A stretch of 23,600 nucleotides of DNA from JBGAPI01 sp044221335 (GTDB lineage: Bacteria; Pseudomonadota; Gammaproteobacteria; Xanthomonadales; Ahniellaceae): positions 1-23,600 of the forward strand of contig JBGAPI010000066.1 in assembly GCA_044221335.1 (NCBI GenBank). Direction: 5' to 3'. Positions 1-8,750 of this stretch are shown one piece after another. A program made the translations under genes and the position numbers. Each line of letters begins with the position of its first letter. The stretch's first letter is position 1. Below the pieces are notes generated by a model that ran no database searches, was not told the DNA's origin, and saw only the letters and a program-made list of their open reading frames with translations.

Positions 1-230
1 GCCGATGGCCGCCGCGACCGATCCGTCATCGCGCGCTCGGTGAAGCAACCGGGCGATTGTGTGCTTCGATGCGTCAGATCAAGCGCCAAGTCCCCGGAGG
101 GCTACCACCGGGCTGCGCACGCCGTCGCAATGGCGGACGCCGTTCCTGAACCCCGAGCCCGGATCAGCAACAAGCGAAATCGCGCCCGGAGACGCGACCT
201 CGCAAGTCTTCAGCCCTCAGGCCTCGGCCC

Positions 231-2441
231 TCAGTACTGCCAATTCACATTGACGAACCCGACCCCGGACGTCGGCACCGTGTAGCTGTGGTTCGCGGCG
301 CCGTTCTCCCAGGTCACGGTGCCGTTGGCCTGCACCCGGATCGCCTTGAATTCGATCGTCTTGCCGGCCGGCACGCTGACCGTGAGCCACCAGTTCGGAT
401 AGGTCGTCGCGTTGGTCAGCATCGGGCCGACCGAGCCCTTCGCGGAGGCGGCCCAGTTGGTCAGCTCGAGGGTGTTGCCGGTGAGATAGATCGCGTCGCC
501 GGGCTGGGTCGCCAGGGCGTTGTTGACGGTGAAGGTGACCGGGATGAGCTTGGCCTGATAGACGCCGAAGGTGAACGCGTTCGACGCGGTCGCGCTGCCG
601 GCCGGGGTGACGGTCACCGCGACGTTGCCCTGGCCGATGCCGGGCACGCTGGCGACGATCTCCTGGTCCTTCCAGCTGGTGATCGCCGCCACCGCGCTGC
701 CGAAGCGCACGGTGCCGGGAGTGGTGCCGAAGCCCTGGCCGGCGATCGTCACCTTCACCCCGGGCTGCGCCGCGGTCGGTGTGACATTGCCGAGCTGCGC
801 CGCGCCGGCGGACGGGTCGACCTGCCACACCGAGACGCTGTTCGCCGGCAGGCTCAGCGTCGCCGCGTTGTAGCCGGTGCCACCGGCATTGGCCGTGCCC
901 GAGGACAGCGCGACGCCGCCGACGAGGCCGCCGAGGTAATCGGAGTAGCTGCCGGTCGGCAGCCAGGTGATCAGGTTCGACACCGGTTGCGCGCTGGTGC
1001 TCTTGTTGATCGCGACCACCACGACGCTGCCGTAGAACTTGCGCTCGTAGACCAGCACGTCGGTGCCGAGCCAGCGCTCCGTGATCGATCCGTAGGCCAG
1101 CGCCTCGTTGGCTCCCCGCAGCGCGGACAGCTTCTGGATCAGCTTGAAGGCGGTCGTGGTCTCGTCGAAGGCCGGCATCCGGCGGCGGTTGTCGGGGTCG
1201 TCGCCGCCCTCGAGGTACTGCTCGGTGCCGTAGTAGACGCAGGGGATGCCGCGCGCGGTCAGGTTGAAGGCCAGCGCCTCGTGCAGGTGCTTGCGGTTGT
1301 TCGCGCTGGTGTCGACCGAGAGGAAGCGCTTGCGGTCGTGGTTGTCGACGAAGTTGACGAGATCGTTCTGGTAGTTGAAGTCCGCCTGCTGCTGCGTCAG
1401 TACCGCATTCAGCGCGCTGAACGCTCCGCCCTGCGCGAAGGCCTTGGTGATGCCGGTGTACAGCGGGAAGTTGAGCGCCGCGATGCCGCTGCGGTTGCTG
1501 AACTTCAGCAGGTCCGGGTAGAGCGGATTGCCGCTGTCGTCGGCGACCCACTCGCCGAACACGAAGCTGCGACCGTTGGTCTGGATGCTGTTCGCGAGGC
1601 TGTACTCCCAGCCCCAGTTGACGTGCTTGGTGGCGTCGATCCGGAACGCGTCGACGCCGTGGCTCTGCAGGTTGGCGGTCGCGCCCTTCAGCAGCGCATC
1701 GACCGTCGCGTTCTCCTGGTTGAGGTCGGCGAGGTCGAACAGCGTGTAGTACTGCACCTCGTAGGGCGCATCGAACTGTCCACCGGACATGTTCGCGGCG
1801 GTGTGGAAGAAGCTGCCGCCCGGGTTGCTCGCGTAGTCCGCCTTCAGCACGCCGTTGGCGTAGAGCGCGCCGTTCTCGCCGGAGCCGCGGATGTTGGAGT
1901 GGTTCGGCGCGAAGTCGACGATCACCTTGATGCCGGCGCCGTGCGCCGCGGCCACGAAGTCGTCGAAGGGCTGCCAGGAGCGCGTGCTGGTGGTGACGTG
2001 CTCGTCGGGCAGCAGCGTGTCGCGCATCTCGTAGCCGTGGTAGGGCGCGGTCGAGCCGGCGAGCGCGGCGAGGTTGCGGTTGTCGAGCGGCGAGGTCACC
2101 CACACCGCGGTCACGCCCATGTTCTTGAGATAGGTGATCTTGCTGGTGAGCCCCTGGAAGTCGCCGCCGATGTACTTCTGCAGGTTGGTCCCGGTCGCGT
2201 CGAACAGCGGATCGCTTGGATAGTTGTTCGCGCTGCTGCCGTCGAGGAAGCGGTCGACGAACACCTGGTAGATCACGTCGCGGTTGTAGCCCGGCCTCAG
2301 CGTCTGCGCGCTGCCGGCGCTGCTCACGGCGATCGCGGCCAGCGCGAGGCCGACGGTGGTGGCGCGGGCGCTGGCCCGGACGCCGGACAAAATCTTCCCG
2401 TGCACGGGCCGCAGCCCCTGCGTGTTCGAGTGGACGCTCAT
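231..2441 (-). CDS. Secreted cyclodextrin glucanotransferase-like GH13 enzyme with TIG and CBM20 domains
   Basis: Predicted extracellular alpha-glucan-acting enzyme that converts starch to cyclodextrins and/or malto-oligosaccharides. The 736-residue order matches CGTases: signal peptide to about residue 45 (long, ends S-A-Q), GH13 A/B domain, C domain to about 540, TIG/IPT domain about 545-625, and starch-binding CBM20 about 632-736. All four GH13 regions are visible: VIVDFAPNHS (173-182), DAFRIDATKH with nucleophile D269, FGEW with acid/base E297, and FVDNHD with D369. CBM20 sugar-stacking tryptophans fall at W663 and W711. A tyrosine in ADYASN sits where CGTases carry their central subsite aromatic, and I see no insertion there like that of maltogenic amylase, so CGTase is favoured over maltogenic amylase. 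The start follows an excellent GGAGGGAAGG ribosome site. The gene diverges from the next gene, with a possible operator between them. The family is certain; the product specificity is inferred. Confidence 0.93.
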   Translation of the reverse strand: MSVHSNTQGLRPVHGKILSGVRASARATTVGLALAAIAVSSAGSAQTLRPGYNRDVIYQVFVDRFLDGSSANNYPSDPLFDATGTNLQKYIGGDFQGLTSKITYLKNMGVTAVWVTSPLDNRNLAALAGSTAPYHGYEMRDTLLPDEHVTTSTRSWQPFDDFVAAAHGAGIKVIVDFAPNHSNIRGSGENGALYANGVLKADYASNPGGSFFHTAANMSGGQFDAPYEVQYYTLFDLADLNQENATVDALLKGATANLQSHGVDAFRIDATKHVNWGWEYSLANSIQTNGRSFVFGEWVADDSGNPLYPDLLKFSNRSGIAALNFPLYTGITKAFAQGGAFSALNAVLTQQQADFNYQNDLVNFVDNHDRKRFLSVDTSANNRKHLHEALAFNLTARGIPCVYYGTEQYLEGGDDPDNRRRMPAFDETTTAFKLIQKLSALRGANEALAYGSITERWLGTDVLVYERKFYGSVVVVAINKSTSAQPVSNLITWLPTGSYSDYLGGLVGGVALSSGTANAGGTGYNAATLSLPANSVSVWQVDPSAGAAQLGNVTPTAAQPGVKVTIAGQGFGTTPGTVRFGSAVAAITSWKDQEIVASVPGIGQGNVAVTVTPAGSATASNAFTFGVYQAKLIPVTFTVNNALATQPGDAIYLTGNTLELTNWAASAKGSVGPMLTNATTYPNWWLTVSVPAGKTIEFKAIRVQANGTVTWENGAANHSYTVPTSGVGFVNVNWQY

Positions 2442-2455
2442 CCTTCCCTCCCCAG

Positions 2456-2474
2456 GTTGTCGGATGCGGACAAC
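2456..2474. promoter_or_regulatory. Inverted repeat in the leader of the GH13 gene
   Basis: GTTGTC, seven bases, GACAAC is a perfect 6-bp inverted repeat 15-33 bases upstream of the GH13 start, just outside its ribosome site. It could be an operator half-site pair or a small leader hairpin. Short repeats occur by chance, so this is weak evidence. Confidence 0.22.
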
Positions 2475-2598
2475 AGCGTGCCGTCACGCCGGCGACGCTC
2501 GCCCGCGTTGCGTGAATGTGGTTCTGGACCCCGCGTCGCGGCCGCCACCCCTGTGTCCGGCTGCTGGATTCGACGCGGGGCTAGCCTAGGCGGCTGTC

Positions 2599-2628
2599 AT
2601 ACGATTTCACAATCGCCTGCAATCGTAT
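2599..2628. promoter_or_regulatory. Nested inverted repeat, candidate operator between divergent genes
   Basis: ATACGATT (2599-2606) and AATCGTAT (2621-2628) form a perfect 8-bp inverted repeat. A third half-site, AATCG at 2611-2615, makes an inner repeat CGATT-tcac-AATCG with the left arm. The block is an AT-richer island in a very GC-rich gap of 428 bases between the divergent GH13 gene and the InlB-repeat gene. This is where a transcription factor controlling one or both promoters would be expected. No regulator gene is adjacent. I did not find a convincing -35/-10 pair. The rest of the gap (2475-2598 and 2629-2869) shows nothing else I can name. Confidence 0.38.
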
Positions 2629-2869
2629 TCAGCGGCGGCCTCCCGGCGTCCGCCGACGTGAGCAGCACATCGCAGTTCCATCGCGGGCCGCCGCTTCCTG
2701 GGTGTTTTCCCCGGCGTCGACTGAGGGGCTGACCAATTTTCCCGCCGACCGCCGGTGCCGACGATGCGCCGCACCCGGAACGAGCATGGCCACGGCCCGC
2801 GCCGCTGGCGAAACGGCGAGCCCGAGACCGCCGCTCCAGCCCGGGACCCTCGCCCCCAAGGAGATCGTC

Positions 2870-4393
2870 ATGGACCGCATCGCCGCCTCACCGCTTTCCA
2901 ACCGAGCGCGATCGCACGCTCACCGCCTCGCTCTCGCCCTGCTGCTCGCGGCGCCGCTCGCCGTGCAGGCGCAGTCGGCGATCATCTACGGCTCGCTCGG
3001 CAACTTCGACATCTCCAACGACACCGGTCGGGTCTGCCACGGCTTCGAGATCCAGCTCGACGGCGTCTCCCCCGATCAGGTGCTGGGCTCGTTCAGCGCG
3101 CAGCGCTACGGCAGCGCGCAGATCCTCGGCAATGCGACCGGCACCGCGGTGCGCTGGCAGAGCGGCACCGACCCGGCGACCGGACACTGGACCGAACGCA
3201 CCGTGCCGCACTCCGTGCCCTGGTTCCCGGGACAGTGCTATTCCTGGAATGCCGGGACCTACCAGGACTCCGGCTGCGAGCACTTCGGCACCTACACGAA
3301 TGCCAATGCGACCTCGGCGCGCTCGCACTGGCTGTGCGAGGACGCGGCGCAGCCCGGCGTGCTGGTCGCGGTCGATCCGCCGACCGCGGTGCCGCTGCCA
3401 AGCTACTACGTGCAGCCGCCGGCGCAGCCCAACAACCCGCCGGAACTGGTCGTCGAGGTCGAGGCGCCGGAGCCCGCCGAGGCGCCGGAGCTCTACGGCG
3501 ATGCGCAGTGGATCCAGGTGTTCAAGACCGAATCGCCGCGCGCGCTGTCGCTCGACGAGCTGATGGCCGACAACCCGGCGGTGGTGCCGATGGATCCGGC
3601 GCAGCTGGAGTCGAGCTACGCGATCATCCAGGCCGAGCCGGCCGCGGGCGGCAACGGCCGCCGCCAGCGTCACCGCAACCAGGGCGGCATCGCGCCGACC
3701 ACCCGGTCGGTCGTGCGCCGGATCGAGATGTACGCGTTCACCGGCAACTACGACCCGGTGACCCACGAAGCGCTGTGCGCGGACGGCACCTGCAGTACGC
3801 CGGCGCCGGACGAGATCGGCGAGCTGCTGTCCGTGCAGATGACGGCCGCCAACGTGCAGCCGGACGCGGTGCTGGTCAATGTGGTCGGCAGCGGGCGCGT
3901 CGATTCCGCCGACAAGCTGATCGCCTGCGGCAACAAGTGCGCCCAGCCCTACACGGCCGGCGCCCGCGTGACCCTGACGGCGAAGGCCGCCAGCGGCAGC
4001 GCATTCAGCAGCTGGAGTGGCGCCTGCGCCGGGGTCGCGAACGCGAGCTGCACGGTCACGGCGAACGGCGCGGTCGGAGTCACCGCGAACTTCGTCGCCG
4101 CGCCGAATGGCGGCGGCGGAGGTGGAGGCGGCGGCGGTTCGACCTTCACCCTGCAGGTCGGCAAGAGCAACTCCGGCACGGTCAGCGCGACCCCCACCGG
4201 CACCGATCGCAAGCTCGACTGCGGCACGACCTGCGCGGCCAAGTTCGCTCCGGGCACGGCGGTCACCCTGACGGCGACCCCGCCGAGCGGCAAGTCCTTC
4301 GTGTCCTGGGGCGGGGCCTGCGCGGGCACCGCGACCACCTGCACGGTGACGATGAACGGGAACCTCTCGGTGCAGGCCAGTTTCAGCAAGTGA
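2870..4393 (+). CDS. Secreted protein of unknown function with two C-terminal InlB-type repeats
   Basis: A 507-residue exported protein. I chose the ATG at 2870 because AAGGAG sits six bases upstream and a clean signal peptide follows (cleavage near V-Q-A|Q-S, residue 34); the frame stays open upstream but reads as non-coding. Residues about 36-330 are not recognised and include a Pro/Glu-rich stretch near 175-210. Residues 332-413 and 424-507 are two divergent InlB B-repeat-like modules with the pattern C-G-x-x-C ... G-x-x-V-T-L-T-A ... F-x-x-W-x-G-A-C-A-G ... C-T-V-T. Each module has four cysteines, presumably disulfide-bonded outside the cytoplasm. They are joined by a run of ten glycines (414-423). 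Such modules are common tails of secreted proteins in this group. The substrate or partner is unknown, and no linkage to the divergent GH13 gene is shown beyond position. Confidence 0.82.
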   Translation: MDRIAASPLSNRARSHAHRLALALLLAAPLAVQAQSAIIYGSLGNFDISNDTGRVCHGFEIQLDGVSPDQVLGSFSAQRYGSAQILGNATGTAVRWQSGTDPATGHWTERTVPHSVPWFPGQCYSWNAGTYQDSGCEHFGTYTNANATSARSHWLCEDAAQPGVLVAVDPPTAVPLPSYYVQPPAQPNNPPELVVEVEAPEPAEAPELYGDAQWIQVFKTESPRALSLDELMADNPAVVPMDPAQLESSYAIIQAEPAAGGNGRRQRHRNQGGIAPTTRSVVRRIEMYAFTGNYDPVTHEALCADGTCSTPAPDEIGELLSVQMTAANVQPDAVLVNVVGSGRVDSADKLIACGNKCAQPYTAGARVTLTAKAASGSAFSSWSGACAGVANASCTVTANGAVGVTANFVAAPNGGGGGGGGGGSTFTLQVGKSNSGTVSATPTGTDRKLDCGTTCAAKFAPGTAVTLTATPPSGKSFVSWGGACAGTATTCTVTMNGNLSVQASFSK

Positions 4394-4452
4394 CCGTGCC
4401 GATCGCGACGGACCGGGGCCGACGTCGCCCGGTTCGTCGCTCCCGGCCAGCC

Positions 4453-4488
4453 GCGCCGCCCGTCGCGCAGGAAACGCGCGGGCGGCGC
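4453..4488 (+). terminator. Very strong GC hairpin downstream of the InlB-repeat gene
   Basis: Bases 4453-4467 and 4475-4488 pair over 14 bp with one bulged T (4463) and a seven-base loop. It lies 60 bases after the InlB-repeat stop and well before the next start. There is no T-tract, so it is not a classic intrinsic terminator. It could stop or stabilise the 3' end of the upstream transcript, or be a REP-type element. Confidence 0.4.
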
Positions 4489-4614
4489 CGCCGTGTTCGG
4501 GTAGCGTCGTCCCGACCGGGGATTGAAACTGTTTCGCTGCGGCGCGGATCGCCGGCTCCCGCCGCAGCCACTATGCTCGCGAGATGTCGGCGGGCACCGG
4601 GGAGGGGCAGCGCC

Positions 4615-6294
4615 ATGCGGGTGCTTCGCCTGCTCCTGGGACTGCTGGTGCTGCTGTGCTCGTTCACGGCACGGGCACAGCTCGCGCGGGTCGAGAGCCT
4701 GGCCGCACCGGCGGATCCGACGGCCATCGCGACCCTCCTCGATGCCGCAGCGCTGTCCGAGAATCCGGACCACGACTCGCTTCACCCCGAGGGTTACGGC
4801 CCGCAGTGGTTCCGGCTGACCCCCGCGCCCGCGGTCGCCGGGATGAAGGACCCGGTGCTGGTGTTGCGCGGCACCCGGGGCGCCCGGGTGAGTTTCTACC
4901 TGCCGCCGAACTACCACTCGCAGCAGCGCTACCTCTACGGCGAGGTCAAGGTGTCGCCGTTCACCCGCCATGCGATGGTGCTCGACTGGCCGCACCAGCA
5001 GTCGGCGCCGCTGCTGATCCGGATCGACGACGCGCGACCGTTGCCGATCCGGCTGCAGTTTTTGGAGCGCGCCGACTACATCCGCGAGGACCTCGGCTTC
5101 GCGCGCCGCTTCGCCGCGATCTACACGCTGCTGACCCTGGTCGCGATCGTCGCGCTGTCGTTCTGGCTGCGGCTGCGCGACCGCGTTCTGCCCTGGTTCG
5201 TCGCCTACAACCTTTCGCAACTCCTGTATTTCCTCGCGGCCACCGGCGATGCCGCCGATGTGCCGGTCCTGCGTCTCGCCGGACTGCCGCTCGGACAGAC
5301 CGCGGTCTGGCTCGGCGCGAACCTGGTCAGCGCGAGCAGCGTTCACTTCTTCCAGGGCTTCGCCGAGCTGCCTAAGCACGCGCCGAGGCTGTCGCGCCTG
5401 CTGTGGATGATGTGTGCCTGCAACTGGCTGCTGGCGCTGGCGGTGGTCCTGCCGTGGCCGGTCGACAAGCAGATACTGCCGCACCTCGGCAATGGCCTGC
5501 TGCTGGTCGGCAATCCGCTGTCGATGCTCGCGCTCTATTTCGCCTGGCGCGGCGGCAGCCGCCAGGCCGGCTACTGCCTGCTGGCGTGGATCCCGCTGAC
5601 GCTCGCATCGAACCTGTTCATCGTCGCGATCTTCGCGCGCAGCGCGCCGGGCTGGGTGGTCGAGATGGTGCTGCCGGCCTGCGTGGTGCTGACGTCCCTG
5701 ATGCTGGTGTTCGCGCTGGCCGATCGGATGTCGACGCTGCGCCGCGAGCGCGACCGCGCCGCGACCGAGGCCGAGCGCGACGGCCTCACCGGCGCGCTGA
5801 ACCGCCGCGGCATCGACCTCCGGCTGGCGCTGGCGCTGGCCGAGTCGCGGCGCCGGCGCGAAGTGCTGGCCGTGCTGTTCGTCGACATCGACCACTTCAA
5901 GAAGGTCAACGACCAGTTCGGCCACGCGGTCGGCGACCGCTGTCTCGACAACCTGGTCTCGCGGATCAGCTCGGAACTACGCGCCGCCGACAGTCTCGGC
6001 CGCTATGGCGGCGAGGAGTTCCTGGTGGTGCTGCCCGGCGCCGGCGTTCCGCAGGCACTCGCCGCCGCCGAGCGCATCCGCGCCGACATCGAGTTCCGCT
6101 GCCGCGAGGTCGACGGTCATCCGGTGCGGATCACCGTCAGCATCGGTGTCGCGGTGGTCGATCCCGGCAGCGAAGGCGAGGCCGCCGCGCCGGTCGCGGC
6201 GGCCGATGCGGCGCTGTATCAGGCGAAGCGGGCGGGGCGGAACCGGGTGGTGCTGGCGGGAACGGCGGGCGATGAGATCGTAGGGGCGGCGTAG
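4615..6294 (+). CDS. Membrane diguanylate cyclase, 7TMR-DISM sensor plus GGDEF domain
   Basis: Makes c-di-GMP from two GTP in response to an unknown periplasmic signal. The 559-residue protein has a signal peptide (cleavage after A-R-A, residue 21). A periplasmic 7TMR-DISMED2-like beta domain covers about 30-160, seven hydrophobic segments of 7TMR-DISM type about 166-372, a short charged coiled linker, and a GGDEF domain from about 386. Catalytic features are intact: D-G-L-T at 389-392, D424 in DIDHFKKVND, and GGEEF at 465-469. The inhibitory I-site R-A-A-D at 456-459 lies exactly five residues before GGEEF, so product feedback is expected. The start has a GGGGAGGGG ribosome site. No EAL domain is present. 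DISMED2 domains are thought to bind carbohydrates or similar ligands, which would suit a starch-degrading neighbourhood, but that link is conjecture. Confidence 0.93.
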   Translation: MRVLRLLLGLLVLLCSFTARAQLARVESLAAPADPTAIATLLDAAALSENPDHDSLHPEGYGPQWFRLTPAPAVAGMKDPVLVLRGTRGARVSFYLPPNYHSQQRYLYGEVKVSPFTRHAMVLDWPHQQSAPLLIRIDDARPLPIRLQFLERADYIREDLGFARRFAAIYTLLTLVAIVALSFWLRLRDRVLPWFVAYNLSQLLYFLAATGDAADVPVLRLAGLPLGQTAVWLGANLVSASSVHFFQGFAELPKHAPRLSRLLWMMCACNWLLALAVVLPWPVDKQILPHLGNGLLLVGNPLSMLALYFAWRGGSRQAGYCLLAWIPLTLASNLFIVAIFARSAPGWVVEMVLPACVVLTSLMLVFALADRMSTLRRERDRAATEAERDGLTGALNRRGIDLRLALALAESRRRREVLAVLFVDIDHFKKVNDQFGHAVGDRCLDNLVSRISSELRAADSLGRYGGEEFLVVLPGAGVPQALAAAERIRADIEFRCREVDGHPVRITVSIGVAVVDPGSEGEAAAPVAAADAALYQAKRAGRNRVVLAGTAGDEIVGAA

Positions 6295-6342
6295 GGGTCG
6301 CACTCGGGGCTCACGCCCCTCGGACATCGCGGCTTGCGCCGC
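6291..6342. repeat. REP-like double hairpin between convergent genes
   Basis: GTAGGG overlaps the stop codon of the diguanylate cyclase. It is followed by two hairpins in a row: GGGGC-tcac-GCCCC (6306-6319) and GCGGC-ttgc-GCCGC (6329-6342). The element fills the whole space between the convergent cyclase and peptidase genes. The second hairpin resembles the GGAGCGGCGCAAGCCGCG dispersed repeats I recall from Xanthomonadales genomes. It may act as a bidirectional transcript end. Confidence 0.5.
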
Positions 6343-7773
6343 TCACATTTCGGAGACTTTGCGCATCAGGCGCCCGGTGAAGTCGACCTCCTCGGCGAAG
6401 GCTTTCACCCCGATCCGTTCGTCGCGCCCATGCGCGCGACTGTCGTCGAGATCGTCGAACATGCCGTCGACCCCGTAGGTCGGGATGCCGGCGCTGCGCA
6501 GGTACTTGCCGTCGGTGGCGCCCGCCGACATCTGCGGCACCACCACGACCTTGGGCCACAGCGCCTGGGTGACGGCCTCGACCCGCTGCAGCAGTTCCGC
6601 GTCGAGCGGCGATTCGGGGCTCGCCTGGCCCTGGGTCCGGATGCTGAACACGAGATCCGGGTCACCGGCCGCGGCGCTGAGTTGCCGCTCGACGCCGGCG
6701 AGATCGTCGCCCGGCAGCACGCGGCACTGCAGGGTTGCCGACGCCCGCTGCGGCAGCGCGTTCTCCGCGTGGCCGCCAGTGATCTCGGTGACGGCGCAGG
6801 TGGTGCGCAGCATGATGTTGGTCTCGACCACCGCGCCCAGTCGTTCCAGCGCCGCGGGGTCCGGCGGGATCGCCGCCGCCGCGCGCATGTCGGCCTGCAC
6901 CTGCCCGCTCTCGAGCCGGGCGCGCTGCTCGAAGTAGGCCCGGGTGGTGGCGGTCATCCGTGCCGGGAACCGGTAGTCGGCGATCTTCGCGAGATCGCGC
7001 GCCAGCCGCACGATCGGGTTCGCCGCCGTCGGTCGCGAGCTGTGGCCGCCCTTGTCGGTCAGCGTCAGCGTGTAGGTGTGGAAGATCTTCTCGCTGGTCT
7101 GCAGTCCGACGTAACGGCGCTCGCCGCGCTTCATTCCGGCCTCCCCGCCGTCGGGATTGACGGCGAACCCGGCGTCGATCAGCGCGCGGTGCTCGCGCAG
7201 CAGGAACTCCACGCCGTTGCTGTCGGTGCCGGACTCCTCGTCGGCGGTGAACGCGGCGATGATGTCGCGCTTCGGGACGAACCCGGCCTTCTTCAGCGCG
7301 ATCAGGTTGGCCGCGACCGCGGAGACCTGGCCCTTCATGTCGATGGTGCCGCGACCATAGAGATAGCCGTCCTTCTCGGTCAGCTTGAACGGCTCGAGCG
7401 ACCAGTCCTCGGGCTTCGCCTCCACCACGTCGAGATGCCCGATGTAGAGCACCGGCTTGCCGTGGCCGCTGCCGCGCAGCCGCACGACCACGTTGCCCTT
7501 CTCCGGGTGCGCAGCCGGCGCCCGTTCGGCCACGTCGTCCGCCGCGAAGCCGGCGGCGCGGAAGTGCTGGGCCAGTGCAGCCGCCGCCGGCGTGGTGCCG
7601 TGCGCATAGGTCGTGTTGATCGCGATCAGCTCGGCGAGCAGCTCGCGCGCGAGCGGCACCGGCGGGGCGACGTCGTGCGCGTTCGCCGAGCCTCCGGCCA
7701 GGGCGAGGCCGAGCGTCAGTGCGGCGACGAGGCCGCTGCGGCGTGCGGTCGACCAGGGCGAACGGTGCGGCAT
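6343..7773 (-). CDS. Exported M20-family metallopeptidase
   Basis: Predicted periplasmic or secreted zinc carboxypeptidase/dipeptidase of the M20/M25/M40 family, 476 residues from the chosen start. The start at 7773 has GGAG seven bases upstream and gives a normal signal peptide ending near S-A-N-A; two upstream in-frame ATGs (7827 and 7842) would add a polar leader and lack this site. Di-zinc ligands and catalytic residues are in family order: H113 and D115 in GHLDVV, bridging D145 in GTIDMKG, base E179/E180 in DEES, D208 in NPDGG, and H448 in RAHGRDE. The dimerisation-domain histidine motif K-G-G-H-S-S is also present. It is convergent with the cyclase gene and divergent from the SDR gene. 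Peptide specificity cannot be read from the sequence. Confidence 0.92.
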   Translation of the reverse strand: MPHRSPWSTARRSGLVAALTLGLALAGGSANAHDVAPPVPLARELLAELIAINTTYAHGTTPAAAALAQHFRAAGFAADDVAERAPAAHPEKGNVVVRLRGSGHGKPVLYIGHLDVVEAKPEDWSLEPFKLTEKDGYLYGRGTIDMKGQVSAVAANLIALKKAGFVPKRDIIAAFTADEESGTDSNGVEFLLREHRALIDAGFAVNPDGGEAGMKRGERRYVGLQTSEKIFHTYTLTLTDKGGHSSRPTAANPIVRLARDLAKIADYRFPARMTATTRAYFEQRARLESGQVQADMRAAAAIPPDPAALERLGAVVETNIMLRTTCAVTEITGGHAENALPQRASATLQCRVLPGDDLAGVERQLSAAAGDPDLVFSIRTQGQASPESPLDAELLQRVEAVTQALWPKVVVVPQMSAGATDGKYLRSAGIPTYGVDGMFDDLDDSRAHGRDERIGVKAFAEEVDFTGRLMRKVSEM

Positions 7774-7916
7774 CGGCGAGCTCCGGCGAAAGTCGGCGAT
7801 CTTCCCATTCGCGTCGCGCGACGGCATGGGGGCGATTGTCAAAGTTTCGCCGCCGGTGCCGCCGTGCGAGGATGCGCGCCGCCGCCACGACCCCGGCTCG
7901 ACGAGGAACCGACACG

Positions 7917-8699
7917 ATGAGCAGCGACCCGCAACGCTGGCGATTGACCGGCCGCACCGCGCTGGTCACCGGCGCCAGCCATGGCATCGGCCTGGCCTGT
8001 GCCCGCGAGCTCGCCGGCTTCGGCGCCGACCTGCTGCTGGTCGCCCGCGAGCCCGATGGCCTCGATCGGGCGCGCGACGAGATCGCCGAGGAGTTTCCCG
8101 GCCGCCAGGTGAGGGTCTTCGCCGGCGACATGGGCGAGGCCGAACAGCGGCTCGAGCTGTTCGACTGGATCGCCGACGTCGGCGCGGACCTGCATGTGCT
8201 GGTCAACAACGTCGGCGGCAACAAGCGGCAGCGGACCCTCGACTATGCGCCCGGCGACTTCAGCGCCTTGTTCGCGGTCAACGTCGAGTCCGCCTTCGAG
8301 CTGTCGCGGATGGCGCATCCCTACCTCTTGCGCCACGGCGGTGCGGCGATCGTCAACGTCGCCTCGGTCTCCGGCATGACCCATGTCCGGACCGGTTCGG
8401 TCTACGGCATGTGCAAGGCCGCGATCGTGCAGCTCACGAAGAATCTCGCGGTCGAGTGGGCGGCCGACGGCATCCGGGTCAACGCGGTGTCGCCCTGGTA
8501 CATCCGCACCCGCCGCACCGAGGGCGCGCTGGAGGATCCGGCCTACCTCGACGAGGTGCTGGCGCGGACCCCGATCGGACGGATCGGCGAGCCCGAGGAG
8601 GTCGCCGCCGCGGTCGCCTTCCTGTGCCTGCCGGCCTCGTCCTACGTCACCGGTGAATGCATCGCCGTCGACGGCGGCTTCCTGCGTTACGGTTTCTGA
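7917..8699 (+). CDS. SDR-family oxidoreductase, tropinone-reductase-like
   Basis: Cytosolic NAD(P)H-dependent short-chain dehydrogenase/reductase, 260 residues, the usual length for classical SDRs. Cofactor motif T-G-A-S-H-G-I-G lies at 18-25 and N-N-V-G-G at 97-101. The catalytic tetrad is N122, S150, Y163 and K167 (Y-G-M-C-K). The C-terminal Y-V-T-G-E-C-I-A-V-D-G-G signature is intact. An arginine after the second strand (V-A-R) favours NADPH. The R-W-x-L-x-G-R-T-A-L-V-T-G opening is typical of the group annotated as tropinone reductase-like, but the bacterial substrate is unknown. ATG at 7917 starts just before this opening. The SYLF gene follows after 51 bases and may share the transcript. 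Confidence 0.92.
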   Translation: MSSDPQRWRLTGRTALVTGASHGIGLACARELAGFGADLLLVAREPDGLDRARDEIAEEFPGRQVRVFAGDMGEAEQRLELFDWIADVGADLHVLVNNVGGNKRQRTLDYAPGDFSALFAVNVESAFELSRMAHPYLLRHGGAAIVNVASVSGMTHVRTGSVYGMCKAAIVQLTKNLAVEWAADGIRVNAVSPWYIRTRRTEGALEDPAYLDEVLARTPIGRIGEPEEVAAAVAFLCLPASSYVTGECIAVDGGFLRYGF

Positions 8700-8750
8700 A
8701 CGTCCCGTCGCGATGATGGTCGTCGCCCGCCACCCCTCCGGAGTCTCCCG

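Noticed and set aside
1..230. Short open frames at the left edge
   Set aside because: They show no domain, signal peptide or convincing ribosome site. The stretch is simply the downstream flank of the starch enzyme gene, and I see no terminator in it.
217..2732. Very long open frames of about 750-810 codons on both strands over the starch enzyme
   Set aside because: They are rich in Arg/Ala/Pro without domains and arise from high GC content opposite or out of frame with a clear GH13 protein.
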